Part shown: one piece after another, positions 16,155 through 26,865 of the stretch | How the letters are laid out: each line of letters begins with the position of its first letter | How positions within the stretch are numbered: position 1 is the stretch's first letter | Origin: Gallionella sp. | GTDB lineage: Bacteria; Pseudomonadota; Gammaproteobacteria; Burkholderiales; Gallionellaceae | Length of the DNA stretch: 33,601 nucleotides | Assembly (NCBI GenBank): GCA_022340615.1 | Contig: JAJDNO010000072.1 | Coordinates: 1-33,601, forward strand | Direction of reading: 5' to 3' | Translations under genes and position numbers: made by a program | The notes under the pieces: model-generated | Seen by the model: only the letters and a program-made list of their open reading frames with translations | Databases searched by the model: none | What the model was told of the DNA's origin: nothing

Positions 16155-18983
16155 ATGGATGGCATGGAACAGATACGAATACGCGGTGCACGCACCCACA
16201 ATCTGAAGAATATCAGCCTTGATCTGCCGCGCCACAAACTGGTGGTTATCACCGGCCTGTCCGGTTCAGGCAAGTCCTCTCTCGCGTTTGACACCCTGTA
16301 TGCCGAGGGGCAGCGTCGCTATGTCGAGTCGCTGTCGGCCTATGCGCGGCAGTTTCTGCAGCTGATGGAAAAGCCGGATGTGGACCTGATCGAGGGTCTG
16401 TCTCCGGCAATTGCGATCGAGCAGAAGGCTACCTCGCACAATCCGCGCTCCACGGTCGGCACCGTTACCGAGATCCACGATTACCTGCGCCTGCTGTTCG
16501 CCCGTGCCGGAGACCCATATTGTCCGCAGCATGACCTGGTGTTGCAGGCTCAGAGTGTCGGGCAAATGGTCGACCATGTGCTACAGCTGCCCGAAGGCAC
16601 GCGCATCATGATTCTTTCCCCGCTGGTGGTTGAACGCAAGGGAGAACAGCTTGATCTGTTCGATGAATTGCGCGCGCAGGGTTTCACCCGGCTGCGCATC
16701 AATGGCAAGGTATACGAGATCGATGCGCTGCCGGCATTGCAGAAAACCAAAAAACACACCGTCGAGATCGTAGTCGACCGCGTGAAAGTCAGTTCCGAAT
16801 CCAAACAGCGCCTTGCGGAATCTTTTGAAACGGCATTGCGGCATGCGGAGGGCCGCGCTGTTGCCGTTGAAATGGATAGCGGCAAGGAACATATGTTCTC
16901 GGCAAAATTCGCGTGCCCGATCTGCAGTTATTCCCTGCCGGAACTGGAACCCCGCCTGTTCTCGTTCAACAACCCGATGGGCGCATGTCCCAAGTGCGAC
17001 GGTCTCGGCAGCATCAACTATTTCGATCCCAAGCGCATTGTCGCATTCCCGACGCTCAGCCTGAGTTCCGGTGCAATCAAGGGTTGGGACAGGCGCAACC
17101 AGTTTTACCACCAGTTGCTCGCCGGACTCGCCAGACATTACAACTTCGATATCGAGCAATCATTCGAAAGCCTGCCTGACAAGATCCAGCAGGTGATCCT
17201 GTATGGCAGCGGCAAGACTGCGATCGCGTTCCAGTACCTGAACGAGCGAGGCAAGCCGACCCTGCGCGAACATGTGTTCGAGGGCGTCGTCAATAATCTT
17301 GAGAGACGCTATAACGAAACAGATTCACCCACCGTACGCGAGGAATTGTCCAAATACCTGAACAGCTGCGTTTGCCCTGATTGCAACGGAACGCGTTTGC
17401 GCCTGGAGGCGCGCCATGTCCGCGTTGCTGACAGGAACCTGTACGAGATCAGTGCGTTGCCGCTGAGGCAGGCGCTCACTTTTTTCCAGGACCTGAAGCT
17501 GCAGGGCCAGAAGCAGGCAATTGCGGAAAAAATCATCCTGGAGATTGCCAACCGGCTGACCTTCCTGAACAACGTCGGGCTGGAATACCTGTCTCTGGAG
17601 CGTTCCGCAGAAACCCTGTCCGGCGGAGAAGCGCAACGTATCCGTCTGGCCTCGCAGATAGGCTCCGGCCTGACCGGGGTGATGTATGTGCTCGACGAGC
17701 CCTCCATCGGTCTGCATCAACGCGACAACGACCGCCTGTTGACCACGCTGAAAAAGCTGCGCGACATGGGCAACAGCGTGATCGTGGTTGAGCACGATGA
17801 AGAAGCGATTCTTGCCGCCGACCACGTGGTGGATATGGGCCCGGGTGCCGGTGAGCACGGTGGGCTGGTCGTGGCACAGGGAACACCAGAGGAAATCTGT
17901 GCAAACACTAATTCGCTGACCGGCGAATACCTGACGGGTAAACACACCATCCCGATGCCGAAAAAATCCTTCAAACCCGATCCGGATCGCATGCTGCAAA
18001 TCGCCGGCGCTTCAGGAAACAATCTGAAAGGTGTCACGCTGAATCTGCCAATTGGTCTGATGGTGTGCGTAACCGGCGTATCCGGCTCCGGGAAGTCCAC
18101 GCTGATAAATGACACCCTGTACCCCGCCGTTGCTCAACACCTGTACGGCAGCACTACCGAACCCGCGCCATATGCCGAAATCAGCGGACTGGAATTCTTC
18201 GACAAGGTAATCAATGTCGATCAAAGTCCGATTGGACGCACGCCGCGTTCCAATCCCGCAACCTATACCGGCTTGTTCACCCCGATCCGCGAACTTTTCG
18301 CCGGCGTACCTGCGGCGCGTGAACGCGGCTATGGACCTGGCCGATTCTCGTTCAACGTCAAGGGCGGACGATGCGAGTCCTGCCAAGGCGACGGCATGAT
18401 CAAGGTCGAGATGCACTTTCTGCCCGATGTATACGTGCCGTGCGACGTTTGTCACAGCCAGCGCTATAACCGCGAAACGCTGGAAATCCAGTACAAGGGA
18501 AAGAACGTGCACCAGATCCTGCAGATGACGGTGGAGCAGGCCCATGATTTTTTCAGGCCCGTGCCCATCATCGCAAGGAAGCTGCAGACCCTGCTCGATG
18601 TCGGTCTCGGCTACATCAAGCTGGGGCAGTCCGCCACCACGCTGTCCGGCGGCGAGGCTCAGCGCGTCAAGCTTTCACTGGAGCTGTCCAAACGCGACAC
18701 GGGACGCACGCTGTATATTCTGGACGAACCGACTACCGGGCTGCATTTTCATGACATCGCGCTTTTGCTGAAGGTAATACATAAACTCCGCGACCAGGGA
18801 AACACGGTGGTGGTGATTGAACACAACCTGGATGTGATCAAGACGGCAGACTGGGTGATAGACCTTGGCCCCGAAGGCGGGGACGGCGGCGGCCGCATCA
18901 TCGCGGAAGGATCGCCCAAAGAGCTCGCGCAGAATCAGAACAGCATAACGGGAACATATCTGAAACAGGCTCTCAAAAGATAG
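16155..18983 (+). CDS. uvrA: Excinuclease ABC subunit A
   Basis: UvrA finds DNA damage and loads UvrB in nucleotide excision repair. The product, about 942 residues, is standard length. The first Walker [10 protein letters not shown] is at 34-42; the zinc-binding CPICSY...CPKC module is near 253-283; a CPDC site lies near 407. Signature LSGGEAQRI is near 488, the second Walker [10 protein letters not shown] near 641, the zinc module CESCQGDG...CDVC near 739-765, and [11 protein letters not shown] near 829. Start: family members begin close to [16 protein letters not shown], so ATG 16155 (MDGMEQ) or 16164 (MEQ) is right; the open frame upstream to 16044 includes the promoter and is not coding. 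arfB follows 15 bp downstream. Confidence 0.97.
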   Translation: MDGMEQIRIRGARTHNLKNISLDLPRHKLVVITGLSGSGKSSLAFDTLYAEGQRRYVESLSAYARQFLQLMEKPDVDLIEGLSPAIAIEQKATSHNPRSTVGTVTEIHDYLRLLFARAGDPYCPQHDLVLQAQSVGQMVDHVLQLPEGTRIMILSPLVVERKGEQLDLFDELRAQGFTRLRINGKVYEIDALPALQKTKKHTVEIVVDRVKVSSESKQRLAESFETALRHAEGRAVAVEMDSGKEHMFSAKFACPICSYSLPELEPRLFSFNNPMGACPKCDGLGSINYFDPKRIVAFPTLSLSSGAIKGWDRRNQFYHQLLAGLARHYNFDIEQSFESLPDKIQQVILYGSGKTAIAFQYLNERGKPTLREHVFEGVVNNLERRYNETDSPTVREELSKYLNSCVCPDCNGTRLRLEARHVRVADRNLYEISALPLRQALTFFQDLKLQGQKQAIAEKIILEIANRLTFLNNVGLEYLSLERSAETLSGGEAQRIRLASQIGSGLTGVMYVLDEPSIGLHQRDNDRLLTTLKKLRDMGNSVIVVEHDEEAILAADHVVDMGPGAGEHGGLVVAQGTPEEICANTNSLTGEYLTGKHTIPMPKKSFKPDPDRMLQIAGASGNNLKGVTLNLPIGLMVCVTGVSGSGKSTLINDTLYPAVAQHLYGSTTEPAPYAEISGLEFFDKVINVDQSPIGRTPRSNPATYTGLFTPIRELFAGVPAARERGYGPGRFSFNVKGGRCESCQGDGMIKVEMHFLPDVYVPCDVCHSQRYNRETLEIQYKGKNVHQILQMTVEQAHDFFRPVPIIARKLQTLLDVGLGYIKLGQSATTLSGGEAQRVKLSLELSKRDTGRTLYILDEPTTGLHFHDIALLLKVIHKLRDQGNTVVVIEHNLDVIKTADWVIDLGPEGGDGGGRIIAEGSPKELAQNQNSITGTYLKQALKR

Positions 18984-18998
18984 GTTGCCGGCTACCTG

Positions 18999-19412
18999 AT
19001 GCTGAAAATATCCGAACATATTACGATCCCGGATTCCGAAATTGAACTGATCGCAATTCGCGCGCAGGGGGCAGGCGGGCAAAATGTCAACAAGGTCTCT
19101 TCCGCCATCCACCTGCGCTTCGATATTAACGCTTCTTCATTGCCGGAAAGCCTGAAGGAAAGGCTTCGGGAAGTGACCGACCGGCGGATTTCTTCCGACG
19201 GGGTGATTATCATCAAGGCACAGCGCTACCGCAGCCAGGACAAGAATCGCGAAGATGCGCTTGCCCGGCTGCAGGCTTTGATCGCAGATGCATCAATTCA
19301 ACCGAGAATCCGCACCCCGACAAGGCCCACCCGGGCTTCGCAACGAAAGCGTCTCGATGTAAAAACGAAACGCGGACATCTGAAATCCTTGCGCAGCAAG
19401 GTTGAGGACTGA
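18999..19412 (+). CDS. arfB: Peptidyl-tRNA hydrolase ArfB (YaeJ), ribosome rescue factor
   Basis: ArfB enters the empty A-site mRNA channel of ribosomes stalled without a stop codon and hydrolyses the peptidyl-tRNA. The 137 residues match the family length. The catalytic GGQ lies at 26-28 ([19 protein letters not shown]). The C-terminal tail is long and basic ([20 protein letters not shown]), as needed to lie in the mRNA tunnel. The short length and missing codon-recognition domain separate it from RF1/RF2. It starts 15 bp after uvrA and is probably co-transcribed with it. Transcription would end at the terminator at 19430, which it shares with the oncoming ribosomal operon. Confidence 0.95.
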   Translation: MLKISEHITIPDSEIELIAIRAQGAGGQNVNKVSSAIHLRFDINASSLPESLKERLREVTDRRISSDGVIIIKAQRYRSQDKNREDALARLQALIADASIQPRIRTPTRPTRASQRKRLDVKTKRGHLKSLRSKVED

Positions 19413-19429
19413 CTGCCCTGTAAAATGCG

Positions 19430-19453
19430 AAAAGCCGGTCAACGCCGGCTTTT
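19430..19453. terminator. Bidirectional terminator between arfB and rplQ
   Basis: Nine-base arms AAAAGCCGG (19430-19438) and CCGGCTTTT (19445-19453) flank loop TCAACG. The A-rich and T-rich ends give each strand a U-tract, so it can end both the uvrA-arfB transcript and the long ribosomal transcript ending with rplQ (stop at 19476). Confidence 0.85.
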
Positions 19454-19475
19454 CTGTCGGGTGCTGATCGCTTGA

Positions 19476-19862
19476 TTATTCTACATCGACCGCAGTTGCG
19501 TCAGCAGGCCGGTCCATCAACTCGATCAGGGCCATAGGCGCATTATCGCCCTTGCGGAATCCGAACTTCAGGATGCGCAGATAGCCGCCGTTGCGTGCGG
19601 CGTATCGCGGTCCAAGTTCGTCGAACAGCTTGCTGACCATTTCGCGATCACGCAAACGGGAAAACGCCAGACGTCGGTTTGCCAGGCTCGGGGTTTTGCC
19701 CAGTGTCAGTATAGGCTCGGCAACACGGCGCAGTTCCTTGGCCTTGGGCAAGGTAGTCTTGATCAGTTCGTGACGCAGCAGCGACACAGTCATGTTGCGA
19801 AACATCGCCAGACGGTGACTGCTGGTACGGTTGAGTTTTCTTAAACCTAAACGGTGACGCAT
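19476..19862 (-). CDS. rplQ: 50S ribosomal protein L17
   Basis: L17 binds 23S rRNA near the base of the exit tunnel in the large subunit. The 128-residue product has the invariant start [17 protein letters not shown], the basic helix [20 protein letters not shown], and the core up to [19 protein letters not shown]. The tail ADATAVDVE is acidic and variable, as in other proteobacteria. It is the last gene of the alpha operon, 35 bp after rpoA, and is followed by the shared terminator at 19430-19453. Confidence 0.97.
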   Translation of the reverse strand: MRHRLGLRKLNRTSSHRLAMFRNMTVSLLRHELIKTTLPKAKELRRVAEPILTLGKTPSLANRRLAFSRLRDREMVSKLFDELGPRYAARNGGYLRILKFGFRKGDNAPMALIELMDRPADATAVDVE

Positions 19863-19897
19863 GATTAGCCTTTCTAGCTCTTGATTGTTGTGCCGGT

Positions 19898-20866
19898 TTA
19901 AACCGCAGTGACAGGCCAGTTTTCCAGTTTCATACCCAGCGACAAATTGTGCTCGGCAAGTACCTGCTTGATTTCGTTCAGCGACTTGCGTCCCAGATTC
20001 GGCGTGCGCAACAGATCATTTTCAGTGTACTGAATCAGGTCACCGATGTAATGGATGCTCTGCGCCTTGAGGCAGTTCGAAGAGCGCGGTGTCAGTTCCA
20101 GATCATCGACCGGACGCAACAGGATGGGATCAACCTTGGGAGCCTGGATCTTCTCGATCACCGGCTCGGTGCCTTCCAGCGCGGCAAACACCGAGAACTG
20201 GTCTACCAGAATGCGCGCCGCGTTGCGGATCGCTTCTTCAGGGTCGATCGCGCCGTTTGTTTCGATGCTCATCACCAGCTTGTCGAGATCAGTGCGCTGT
20301 TCGACGCGCGCGCTTTCAACTGCATAACTGACCCGGTTGACCGGACTGAAAGATGCATCCAGCGCGATATGTCCTACTGCACGGGTCTCGTTGGGAGCAA
20401 GCCTGGAAATAGCCGACACGTAACCACGGCCTTGCTCGACCTTGATCTGCATATCCAGTTTGCCGCCTGCAGTGAGGTGCGCAATTACGTGATCAGGATT
20501 AATCACTTCGACATCCGCATTGCCGGCAATATCAGCTGCAGTGACCACGCCCTGGCCTTCCTTTTTCAGGGTCAGGACCACTTCCGGCGTGTTATGCAAA
20601 CGCATAATAACGCCCTTCAGGTTCAGCAGAATGTCCACGACATCCTCCTGAACGCCGTCTATGGTGGCATATTCATGGAGCACACCGGCCATCTTTACTT
20701 CTGTCGGTGCAGCACCCTGCATCGACGAGAGCAGTATACGGCGCAGTGCGTTGCCCAATGTGTGGCCATAGCCGCGTTCGAAAGGCTCCATCACCACTTT
20801 TGCCTGGGTGTCGGAAATTTTCTGCACGTCAATGATGCGGGGCTTCAAAAATTCATTGTTAGACAT
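19898..20866 (-). CDS. rpoA: RNA polymerase alpha subunit
   Basis: Alpha dimerises to start polymerase assembly and contacts promoters and activators. The 322 residues include the N-terminal assembly domain (about 1-230; [20 protein letters not shown] is the dimerisation signature), a linker, and the C-terminal DNA-binding domain (about 245-315; [20 protein letters not shown] then [13 protein letters not shown], the UP-element and activator surface, with the determinant Arg in PRSSNCLK). It ends [12 protein letters not shown]. It lies between rpsD (16 bp upstream) and rplQ, the conserved alpha-operon order. Confidence 0.98.
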   Translation of the reverse strand: MSNNEFLKPRIIDVQKISDTQAKVVMEPFERGYGHTLGNALRRILLSSMQGAAPTEVKMAGVLHEYATIDGVQEDVVDILLNLKGVIMRLHNTPEVVLTLKKEGQGVVTAADIAGNADVEVINPDHVIAHLTAGGKLDMQIKVEQGRGYVSAISRLAPNETRAVGHIALDASFSPVNRVSYAVESARVEQRTDLDKLVMSIETNGAIDPEEAIRNAARILVDQFSVFAALEGTEPVIEKIQAPKVDPILLRPVDDLELTPRSSNCLKAQSIHYIGDLIQYTENDLLRTPNLGRKSLNEIKQVLAEHNLSLGMKLENWPVTAV

Positions 20867-20882
20867 ATGCTACTCCCGAGGA

Positions 20883-21512
20883 TTACTTGGAATACAACTC
20901 AACCACGAGATGCTCGTTGATGGTTGCGGGCAGTTCGGAACGTTGCGGTTTGGCTTTATAAGTTCCCTTGAGTGCCTTGGTATCCATTTCGATCCACTCC
21001 GGAAAACCGCGCTGCTCTGCCGCAGCAATTGCTGATTTGATGCGCAGCTGGGTTTTGGATTTTTCGGCAACCTCGACAACATCTCCAGGGCGAACCTGGT
21101 AAGAAGGAATGTTCACGCGTTTTCCGTTAACCATCAAACCGTTGTGGCGTACTACCTGACGTGCCTCGGCGCGCGACGCGCCAAAACCCATGCGGTAGGA
21201 TACGTTGTCCAGCCTGGATTCCAGAGCCTGCAACAGATTCTCACCGGTAATGCCGCGCTGAACGGCCGCTTGTTTATAGGTCAGGCGGAACTGCCGCTCC
21301 AGAATGCCATAAATGCGACGGACCTTCTGTTTTTCGCGCAACTGGCCGCCGTATTCGGACTGGCGCATGTTTTTCTTCTGGCCGTGCTGGCCCGGAGGAT
21401 AGGCTCTGCGTTCCACTCCGCACTTGTCGGTAAAACATTTCTCGCCCTTCAGAAACAGCTTCTCGCCTTCGCGGCGGCACTGACGGCACTTTGCATCAAG
21501 ATTTCTAGCCAA
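20883..21512 (-). CDS. rpsD: 30S ribosomal protein S4
   Basis: S4 nucleates assembly of the 16S rRNA 5' domain. In E. coli it also represses the alpha operon and takes part in antitermination. The 209-residue product carries four cysteines near its N-terminus (CRQC, then CFTDKC), so it is the zinc-binding C+ form, unlike E. coli S4. The S4 RNA-binding domain spans about 98-160 ([40 protein letters not shown]). It lies 16 bp after rpsK. Confidence 0.98.
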   Translation of the reverse strand: MARNLDAKCRQCRREGEKLFLKGEKCFTDKCGVERRAYPPGQHGQKKNMRQSEYGGQLREKQKVRRIYGILERQFRLTYKQAAVQRGITGENLLQALESRLDNVSYRMGFGASRAEARQVVRHNGLMVNGKRVNIPSYQVRPGDVVEVAEKSKTQLRIKSAIAAAEQRGFPEWIEMDTKALKGTYKAKPQRSELPATINEHLVVELYSK

Positions 21513-21528
21513 GATCGACTCCCAATTG

Positions 21529-21918
21529 TTAGATACGACGCTTCTTAGGCGGGCGGCAACCGTTGTGCGGCACCGGTGTGATATCGGAAATGCTGGTTAT
21601 CTTGAAACCAGCAGCGTTCAATGCTCGCACAGCAGACTCGCGGCCGGGACCCGGGCCCTTGATGCGCACTTCAATATTCTTTACACCGCATTCGGCAGCC
21701 GACTTGCCCACGGTTTCAGCTGCAACCTGCGCAGCAAACGGTGTGCTCTTGCGCGAACCCTTGAAACCGTTCGCACCGCTGGTCGACCATGCCAGTGTGT
21801 TGCCCTGGCGGTCGGTAATAGTAACGATGGTATTGTTGAAAGACGCATGAACATGCGCGATACCCTCGGCTACATTCTTTTTGACTTTTTTGCGCACTTT
21901 CGTGCTTGGCTTGGCCAT
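21529..21918 (-). CDS. rpsK: 30S ribosomal protein S11
   Basis: S11 sits on the platform of the small subunit, near the 3' end of 16S rRNA. The 129 residues show the conserved [20 protein letters not shown] segment, [18 protein letters not shown], and the family's C-terminal [18 protein letters not shown]. The N-terminus is basic ([15 protein letters not shown]). It lies 30 bp after rpsM and 16 bp before rpsD in the alpha operon. Confidence 0.98.
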   Translation of the reverse strand: MAKPSTKVRKKVKKNVAEGIAHVHASFNNTIVTITDRQGNTLAWSTSGANGFKGSRKSTPFAAQVAAETVGKSAAECGVKNIEVRIKGPGPGRESAVRALNAAGFKITSISDITPVPHNGCRPPKKRRI

Positions 21919-21948
21919 ACTCTGTTCCTTTAAGGCGTTATAGCAAAC

Positions 21949-22314
21949 TTACTTTTTGGCGCCGGCAATTGCCTTGCGCGGGCCCTTGCGGGTTCGTGCG
22001 TTAGTGCGGGTACGCTGGCCACGCACAGGCAAACCGCGGCGGTGACGCAAACCGCGATAGCAACCCAGGTCCATCAAGCGCTTGATGCTCATGGTTGTTT
22101 CGCGGCGAAGATCGCCTTCCACAGTGACTTTGGCAACCTGCTCGCGCAGTTTTTCGACTTCAGCGTCGGTCAGGTCTTTCATTTTAGTGGCGCCATTCAC
22201 GCCTGCCGCCGCGCATATCATCTGCGAGCGTGTGCGCCCAATACCGTAGATTGCCCTTAATGCGATCACAGCGTGTTGGTGGTTGGGGATATTGACCCCT
22301 GCAATACGTGCCAT
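21949..22314 (-). CDS. rpsM: 30S ribosomal protein S13
   Basis: S13 lies in the head of the small subunit and contacts the P-site tRNA and 50S bridges. The 121-residue product starts [20 protein letters not shown], has the helix-two-turn-helix [17 protein letters not shown], and ends in the basic tRNA-contacting tail [20 protein letters not shown]. It is first in the alpha operon. A near-consensus promoter lies 33-61 nt upstream, so alpha-operon output need not depend on transcription from the spc operon. Confidence 0.98.
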   Translation of the reverse strand: MARIAGVNIPNHQHAVIALRAIYGIGRTRSQMICAAAGVNGATKMKDLTDAEVEKLREQVAKVTVEGDLRRETTMSIKRLMDLGCYRGLRHRRGLPVRGQRTRTNARTRKGPRKAIAGAKK

Positions 22315-22346
22315 GCAGCTACCCTATCTTTTTTTGAAAGTCGAAA

Positions 22347-22375
22347 ATTATAACATCCTGGGCTGGTATTCTCAA
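22347..22375 (-). promoter_or_regulatory. Alpha-operon promoter before rpsM
   Basis: On the minus strand TTGAGA (22370-22375) and a consensus TATAAT (22347-22352) are exactly 17 bp apart. The -35 box directly abuts the rpmJ stop codon. Transcription from about 22340 would give a leader of only about 26 nt, too short for the S4-binding pseudoknot leader known in E. coli. Confidence 0.75.
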
Positions 22376-22489
22376 TCAGCCCTGACGTTGCTTATGGCGC
22401 GGTTCGGTGCAAATCACCCGCACCACGCGTTTACGAATCACGATCTTGCAGTGACGGCATATCTTCTTCACAGATGCTTGAACTCTCAT
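22376..22489 (-). CDS. rpmJ: 50S ribosomal protein L36
   Basis: This 37-residue protein reads [20 protein letters not shown] at its N-terminus and ends [11 protein letters not shown]. Cys11, Cys14, Cys27 and His32 form the zinc ribbon, so it is the zinc-binding C+ form. L36 binds 23S rRNA in the large subunit. It follows infA by 22 bp and is the last gene before the rpsM promoter, the usual end of the spc operon. Confidence 0.96.
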   Translation of the reverse strand: MRVQASVKKICRHCKIVIRKRVVRVICTEPRHKQRQG

Positions 22490-22511
22490 TATATTCTCCT
22501 TGCCTGCTCTA

Positions 22512-22730
22512 CTATTTTGCGCGGAAAACTATGCGCGCTTTACTCAAATCATATGGCGTCAATTCCACCGTCACTTTGTCGCCAGGAAGAATGCGGATGT
22601 AGTGCATGCGCATCTTTCCCGAAATATGTCCCAGTACCACATGGCCATTTTCCAGTTTGATTCTGAATGTTGCATTTGGCAGCGACTCTTCAACTTCGCC
22701 TGCCATTTGTATCACGTCTTCTTTTGACAT
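22512..22730 (-). CDS. infA: Translation initiation factor IF-1
   Basis: IF-1 occupies the ribosomal A site during initiation and assists IF-2 and IF-3. The 72-residue protein is a single S1-like OB fold: [40 protein letters not shown], then [20 protein letters not shown]. Its ATG overlaps the secY stop codon by one base (TAATG), which suggests translational coupling. Betaproteobacteria often carry a second infA elsewhere; this is the copy in the ribosomal cluster. Confidence 0.97.
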   Translation of the reverse strand: MSKEDVIQMAGEVEESLPNATFRIKLENGHVVLGHISGKMRMHYIRILPGDKVTVELTPYDLSKARIVFRAK

Positions 22731-24046
22731 TAGCGTGTCAACCCGCCCTTGAAGTTTGCCTTCTTCAGCAAACCTTCATACTGGTGCGTCATCAGATACG
22801 ACTGTACCTGCGTCATGAAGTCCATCGTGACGACCACCATGATCAACAGCGATGTGCCGCCAAAATAAAATGGCACGTTCCACTTGATCACCAGAAATTC
22901 CGGCAACAAGCACACCAGTGAGATATACACCGCGCCAACCATGGTCAGGCGCATCATTATCTTTTCAACATAATTGGCCGTTTGTTCTCCCGGGCGAATT
23001 CCTGGCAAGAACGCACCGCTCTTTTTCAGGTTCTCCGCAGTCTCCTTGGGGCTGAACACCAGCGCAGTATAGAAAAAGCAGAAAAATACGATCGCACCTG
23101 CATAAAACAGCACGTAAATCGGCTGTCCGGGCGAAAGCTTATCGCTGATATCCTTTAGCCAGCTCATTCCCGATCCGCTGCCGAACCATCCTGCAATCGT
23201 CGCCGGGAACAGGATGATGCTGGAAGCAAAGATAGGAGGAATCACCCCCGCCATATTCAGCTTCAGCGGCAGATGCGAACTTTGCCCGCCGTAAACCTTG
23301 TTGCCGACTTGCCGCTTGGCATAATTGACCAGAATCTTGCGCTGCCCTCTTTCAACGAAGACAACAAGTGCCGTAACGGCAATCGCGCCAAAAAACAGTG
23401 CCAGAACCAGCGGAATGGAAAACGCGCCGGTACGAGCCAATTCCAGTGTGCTTCCAATAGCACGAGGCAAACCAGCTGCAATCCCTGCAAATATGATCAG
23501 GGAAATTCCGTTACCCAGCCCCCGTTCGGTGATCTGCTCGCCCAGCCACATCAGGAACATCGTGCCTGTAACAAGCGTCACCACGGTGGTAAGCTGGAAC
23601 ATCGGCCCCGGATCCAGTACCAGCCCATGCTGGGATTGCAATGCCACCGAAATACCAAAAGCCTGGAACATCGCCAGCCCCAGTGTTCCATAGCGCGTAT
23701 ATTGAGTGGTTTTGCGTCGCCCGGCTTCGCCTTCCTTCTTCAACTGTTCAAGGTGCGGGACTGCCATCGTGGCCAGTTGCATTATGATCGATGCAGATAT
23801 ATACGGCATGATCCCCAGCGCAAATATGGTAAAGCGCGACAGCGCGCCCCCGGAAAACATGTTGAACATGCCCAGTATGCCGTTGCTTTGCGACTTGAAC
23901 AAATCCGCCAGCACGGTCGGGTCGATTCCCGGCACCGGAATGTGGGCGCCGATACGGAATACCACCAGCGCGCCCAGCAAAAACCACAGCCGGCTGCTCA
24001 AGTCGCCGTACTTGCCTTTGCCAACACCCTTTGCAGCTGTACTCAT
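22730..24046 (-). CDS. secY: Preprotein translocase subunit SecY
   Basis: SecY forms the protein-conducting channel of the inner membrane with SecE and SecG. The 438 residues have about ten hydrophobic helices. Family marks include [14 protein letters not shown] after helix 1, the plug-proximal [20 protein letters not shown] (helix 2), the cytosolic loop [18 protein letters not shown], and [16 protein letters not shown]. The loop [24 protein letters not shown] lies between helices 8 and 9, where SecA and ribosomes bind. It lies 8 bp after rplO and overlaps infA by one base. Confidence 0.98.
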   Translation of the reverse strand: MSTAAKGVGKGKYGDLSSRLWFLLGALVVFRIGAHIPVPGIDPTVLADLFKSQSNGILGMFNMFSGGALSRFTIFALGIMPYISASIIMQLATMAVPHLEQLKKEGEAGRRKTTQYTRYGTLGLAMFQAFGISVALQSQHGLVLDPGPMFQLTTVVTLVTGTMFLMWLGEQITERGLGNGISLIIFAGIAAGLPRAIGSTLELARTGAFSIPLVLALFFGAIAVTALVVFVERGQRKILVNYAKRQVGNKVYGGQSSHLPLKLNMAGVIPPIFASSIILFPATIAGWFGSGSGMSWLKDISDKLSPGQPIYVLFYAGAIVFFCFFYTALVFSPKETAENLKKSGAFLPGIRPGEQTANYVEKIMMRLTMVGAVYISLVCLLPEFLVIKWNVPFYFGGTSLLIMVVVTMDFMTQVQSYLMTHQYEGLLKKANFKGGLTR

Positions 24047-24054
24047 CCGCCGTC

Positions 24055-24489
24055 CTACTCGGCTATGGTTCCGCCAGCGGCTTCAATCGCTGTACGGGCA
24101 CCTTTGGTAGCCTGCAAACCCTGCAACTTCACTGCGCGTTTAATCTCACCGCACAGAATCACCTTCACGTTCAGCGCATTTGCATGAACAACTCCCGCCT
24201 GCTTGAGTGCCAGCAGATCGATATCGTCTACCGGCATCTTCTGCAGATCCGACAAGCGGACCTGCGCAGTATCATTGCGCGTCATCGAAACAAAGCCGCG
24301 CTTCGGCAAACGGCGCTGCAGCGGCATTTGACCGCCCTCGAAACCGACCTTGTGGAATCCGCCAGCGCGTGATTTCTGTCCCTTGTGACCTCGGCCGGCA
24401 GTCTTGCCCAGACCGGAACCGATACCGCGCCCTACACGGCGCTTGGCGTGCTTGGCACCTTGTGCTGGTTGAATTTTATTGAGTTGCAT
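24055..24489 (-). CDS. rplO: 50S ribosomal protein L15
   Basis: L15 is a late-assembly protein of the large subunit with a long basic N-terminal extension. The 144-residue protein has the glycine-rich [20 protein letters not shown] stretch (about 23-42) that threads through rRNA. A globular C-terminal domain ends in [19 protein letters not shown]. It lies 3 bp after rpmD and 8 bp before secY, the conserved spc-operon order. Confidence 0.98.
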   Translation of the reverse strand: MQLNKIQPAQGAKHAKRRVGRGIGSGLGKTAGRGHKGQKSRAGGFHKVGFEGGQMPLQRRLPKRGFVSMTRNDTAQVRLSDLQKMPVDDIDLLALKQAGVVHANALNVKVILCGEIKRAVKLQGLQATKGARTAIEAAGGTIAE

Positions 24490-24492
24490 TCG

Positions 24493-24690
24493 TTATGCCT
24501 CGCACTTAACCATGTAAAACACTTTGTTGATCATGCCGCGTACGCAGGGCGTATCCTCAAGCTGCACGGTATGGTTGATATGCCGCAGTCCCAGCCCGCG
24601 GATGGTGTCCCGGTGCGATTGCTTGGTACCAATCAGGCTTTTGACCTGCGTCACTTTGATTGTCTTGGTGCTTGATTTTGATTTTGTCAT
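24493..24690 (-). CDS. rpmD: 50S ribosomal protein L30
   Basis: This small 65-residue large-subunit protein has the usual pattern [40 protein letters not shown] and a final [13 protein letters not shown] short basic lead of Ser, Thr and Lys precedes the conserved core. It lies 3 bp after rpsE and 3 bp before rplO. Confidence 0.96.
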   Translation of the reverse strand: MTKSKSSTKTIKVTQVKSLIGTKQSHRDTIRGLGLRHINHTVQLEDTPCVRGMINKVFYMVKCEA

Positions 24691-24693
24691 GAC

Positions 24694-25215
24694 CTACCCC
24701 AGAATCTCTTCAACACTTTTACCCCGCTTGGCCGCAATCTCGGACGGAGAATTCATTGCCGTCAATCCGTTCAATGTGGCTCGCACCACGTTGTAAGGAT
24801 TGCTCGACCCGATACACTTTGCCAATACGTCACGCACACCCACTGCTTCGAACACTGCGCGCATCGCGCCTCCGGCGATAATTCCGGTTCCTTCTGTTGC
24901 TGGCTGCATAAGCACTTTCGCAGCGCCATGCCTGCCAATCACCGTATGTTGAAGCGTGCCGTTCTTCAGGCTGACCTTGGCAAGATTTCGGCGCGCCTCA
25001 TCCATGGCCTTTTGCACCGCAACAGGAACTTCCTTTGATTTCCCCTTGCCCATCGCAACGCGACCATCACCATCACCGACCACAGTGAGTGCGGCAAAAC
25101 CCATGATGCGGCCACCCTTGACCACCTTGGTCACGCGATTCACGGAAATCATTTTTTCAATCAGCCCGTCATCACGCTTTTCCTGTTGCTGCATTTTTCC
25201 TTGCGGCTTAGCCAT
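24694..25215 (-). CDS. rpsE: 30S ribosomal protein S5
   Basis: S5 shapes the mRNA entry side of the small subunit and influences decoding accuracy. The product, 173 residues from the chosen start, has the double-stranded-RNA-binding-like N-terminal domain ([40 protein letters not shown]) and the C-terminal domain with [19 protein letters not shown] and [15 protein letters not shown]. Two ATG codons are adjacent (25218 and 25215). The second is chosen because GGAG lies 7 nt upstream and it gives MAKPQGK, the family-like start. Confidence 0.97.
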   Translation of the reverse strand: MAKPQGKMQQQEKRDDGLIEKMISVNRVTKVVKGGRIMGFAALTVVGDGDGRVAMGKGKSKEVPVAVQKAMDEARRNLAKVSLKNGTLQHTVIGRHGAAKVLMQPATEGTGIIAGGAMRAVFEAVGVRDVLAKCIGSSNPYNVVRATLNGLTAMNSPSEIAAKRGKSVEEILG

Positions 25216-25228
25216 CATTCAACTCCAA

Positions 25229-25585
25229 TTAGAACTGCAGGCCATGTTCGCGCGCGGCTTCAGCCAGCGCTTTTACACGACCATGATATCGATTACCAGA
25301 ACGATCAAATGCAACCTGGGTAATACCAGCGCTCTTTGCCTTTTCGGCTATACGCTTTCCAACCACAACTGCAGCCGCTTTATTGCTGCCGCTTGCCAGG
25401 TCTTTGCGAACTTCGGCTTCGATACTGGAAGCGCTTGCAAGCACCTTGCTACCGCATGCCGAAATCACCTGCGCATAAATATGCAAATTTGTGCGATTAA
25501 TTGCCAAACGAATCGATTTCTTTTCAGCAATGCGTGCACGGGTTTTGCGTGCTCTGCGCTGACGCGCCTGTTTTTTGATCAACAT
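25229..25585 (-). CDS. rplR: 50S ribosomal protein L18
   Basis: L18 binds 5S rRNA together with L5 and L25 in the central protuberance. The 118-residue product has the basic N-terminus [19 protein letters not shown], the core [20 protein letters not shown], and the terminal helix region [20 protein letters not shown] ending AAREHGLQF. It lies between rplF (11 bp upstream) and rpsE in the spc operon. Confidence 0.97.
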   Translation of the reverse strand: MLIKKQARQRRARKTRARIAEKKSIRLAINRTNLHIYAQVISACGSKVLASASSIEAEVRKDLASGSNKAAAVVVGKRIAEKAKSAGITQVAFDRSGNRYHGRVKALAEAAREHGLQF

Positions 25586-25596
25586 ATCTGCCTCAA

Positions 25597-26130
25597 CTAT
25601 TTCTTCTTGGTTTCTTTCAGAATCACCACTTCATCGCTATAGCGCACACCTTTGCCTTTGTATGGCTCAGGTTCGCGGAAAGCGCGAATTTCAGCAGCAA
25701 CCTGACCAATTTGCTGCCGGCTGACGCCCTTCAAAACAACCTCAGTTTGTGTCGGCGTTTCAACCTTCACACCGGCTGGCATTTTGTAGGAAACCGGATG
25801 CGAATACCCCAAAGTCAGGTTCAGCGTGTCGCCGGCTGCTTGCGCGCGATAACCCACTCCAACCAGGGTCAGCTTGCGCTCGAAACCCTTGCTCACGCCC
25901 TGCACCATGTTTGCCAGCAAAGCTCGCAACGTGCCGGACATCGCATTGGCTTGCTTGCTGTCATTAAGCGCTTTGCACAGCAGACTGTCGCCCTCGCGCA
26001 CCACACCGACATCGGCGAGCAATGATTGTTTCAGGGTACCCAGGGTACCTTTTACCGAAATTTCACCCCTATCCAGCGTTACTTCGACACCGCCGGGTAC
26101 GATCACAGGATTCTTGGCTACTCTAGACAT
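25597..26130 (-). CDS. rplF: 50S ribosomal protein L6
   Basis: L6 lies near the factor-binding region of the large subunit, by the sarcin-ricin loop. The 177 residues form two related domains: [20 protein letters not shown] starts the first, and [20 protein letters not shown] starts the second. The family's C-terminal [19 protein letters not shown] follows. The open frame extends 18 codons further upstream, but ATG 26130 gives the family start, and the earlier part overlaps rpsH. Confidence 0.97.
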   Translation of the reverse strand: MSRVAKNPVIVPGGVEVTLDRGEISVKGTLGTLKQSLLADVGVVREGDSLLCKALNDSKQANAMSGTLRALLANMVQGVSKGFERKLTLVGVGYRAQAAGDTLNLTLGYSHPVSYKMPAGVKVETPTQTEVVLKGVSRQQIGQVAAEIRAFREPEPYKGKGVRYSDEVVILKETKKK

Positions 26131-26140
26131 GCTTACCTCG

Positions 26141-26539
26141 CTACGCGACGACGCACAGCACTTCACCGCCAATACCATTGGCACGCGCTTTGCGGTCGGT
26201 CATCAAACCTTTGGAAGTCGACACGATGGCAATACCCAGGCCGTTCATAACCGCGGGAATGTCATCGGAACCCTTGTATACGCGCAACCCTGGACGGCTT
26301 ACGCGCTGAATATTTTCAATCACCGGACGGCCGCTGTAGTATTTCAGGCCTATTTCCAACATATGTTTTCCGCCTTCTCCAGAAATGACATTGAAGCCGT
26401 CCACATAACCCTCGTCCTTCAGCACTTCGGCTATCGCCACCTTCAGCTTCGACGCTGGCATTGCAACAGATGTCTTTTCCGCCATCTGCGCATTGCGAAT
26501 GCGTGTCAACATGTCGGAGATTGGATCACTCATACTCAT
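26141..26539 (-). CDS. rpsH: 30S ribosomal protein S8
   Basis: S8 binds the central domain of 16S rRNA and is the autogenous repressor of the spc operon in E. coli. The 132-residue product starts [20 protein letters not shown] and ends with the signature [23 protein letters not shown] 26539 is chosen because GGAG lies 7 nt upstream; the next ATG, two codons in, is possible, and the longer open frame upstream overlaps rpsN. Confidence 0.97.
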   Translation of the reverse strand: MSMSDPISDMLTRIRNAQMAEKTSVAMPASKLKVAIAEVLKDEGYVDGFNVISGEGGKHMLEIGLKYYSGRPVIENIQRVSRPGLRVYKGSDDIPAVMNGLGIAIVSTSKGLMTDRKARANGIGGEVLCVVA

Positions 26540-26549
26540 ATAATTTCTC

Positions 26550-26855
26550 CTACCAGCTGGCCTTAACGATGCCGGGAATCTCACCGCGCATCGCGAATTC
26601 ACGCAATTTGATACGCCCCAAACCGAACTTTTTGAAAGTGCCGCGCGGACGACCCGTCAATGCGCAACGATTACGCAAACGCACCGGGCTGGAATCACGA
26701 GGCAGCGCCTGCAATTTGAGGCGTGCATCAGCACGCTCTTCTTCACTGAGGCTTACATTCGATATCGTAGCCATCAGCAACTCACGCTTGGCTGCAAACT
26801 TCGCAACCATTTCGCGGCGCTTTTTCTCACGGTTAACAACTGCCTTCTTTGCCAT
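26550..26855 (-). CDS. rpsN: 30S ribosomal protein S14
   Basis: S14 lies in the head of the small subunit. At 101 residues and without the paired CxxC motifs, this is the long zinc-independent C- form, in contrast to the C+ forms of S4 and L36 encoded nearby. It has [20 protein letters not shown] at the start and [20 protein letters not shown] followed by [18 protein letters not shown]. It lies 10 bp after rplE. Confidence 0.97.
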   Translation of the reverse strand: MAKKAVVNREKKRREMVAKFAAKRELLMATISNVSLSEEERADARLKLQALPRDSSPVRLRNRCALTGRPRGTFKKFGLGRIKLREFAMRGEIPGIVKASW

Positions 26856-26865
26856 TAGTCTTCCC

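Noticed and set aside
19949..20920. 323-codon plus-strand frame opposite rpoA
   Set aside because: It is a mirror frame of a housekeeping gene and shows no domain.
23273..24187. 304-codon plus-strand frame opposite secY
   Set aside because: It is a mirror frame with no hydrophobic pattern or motif, opposite a complete SecY gene.
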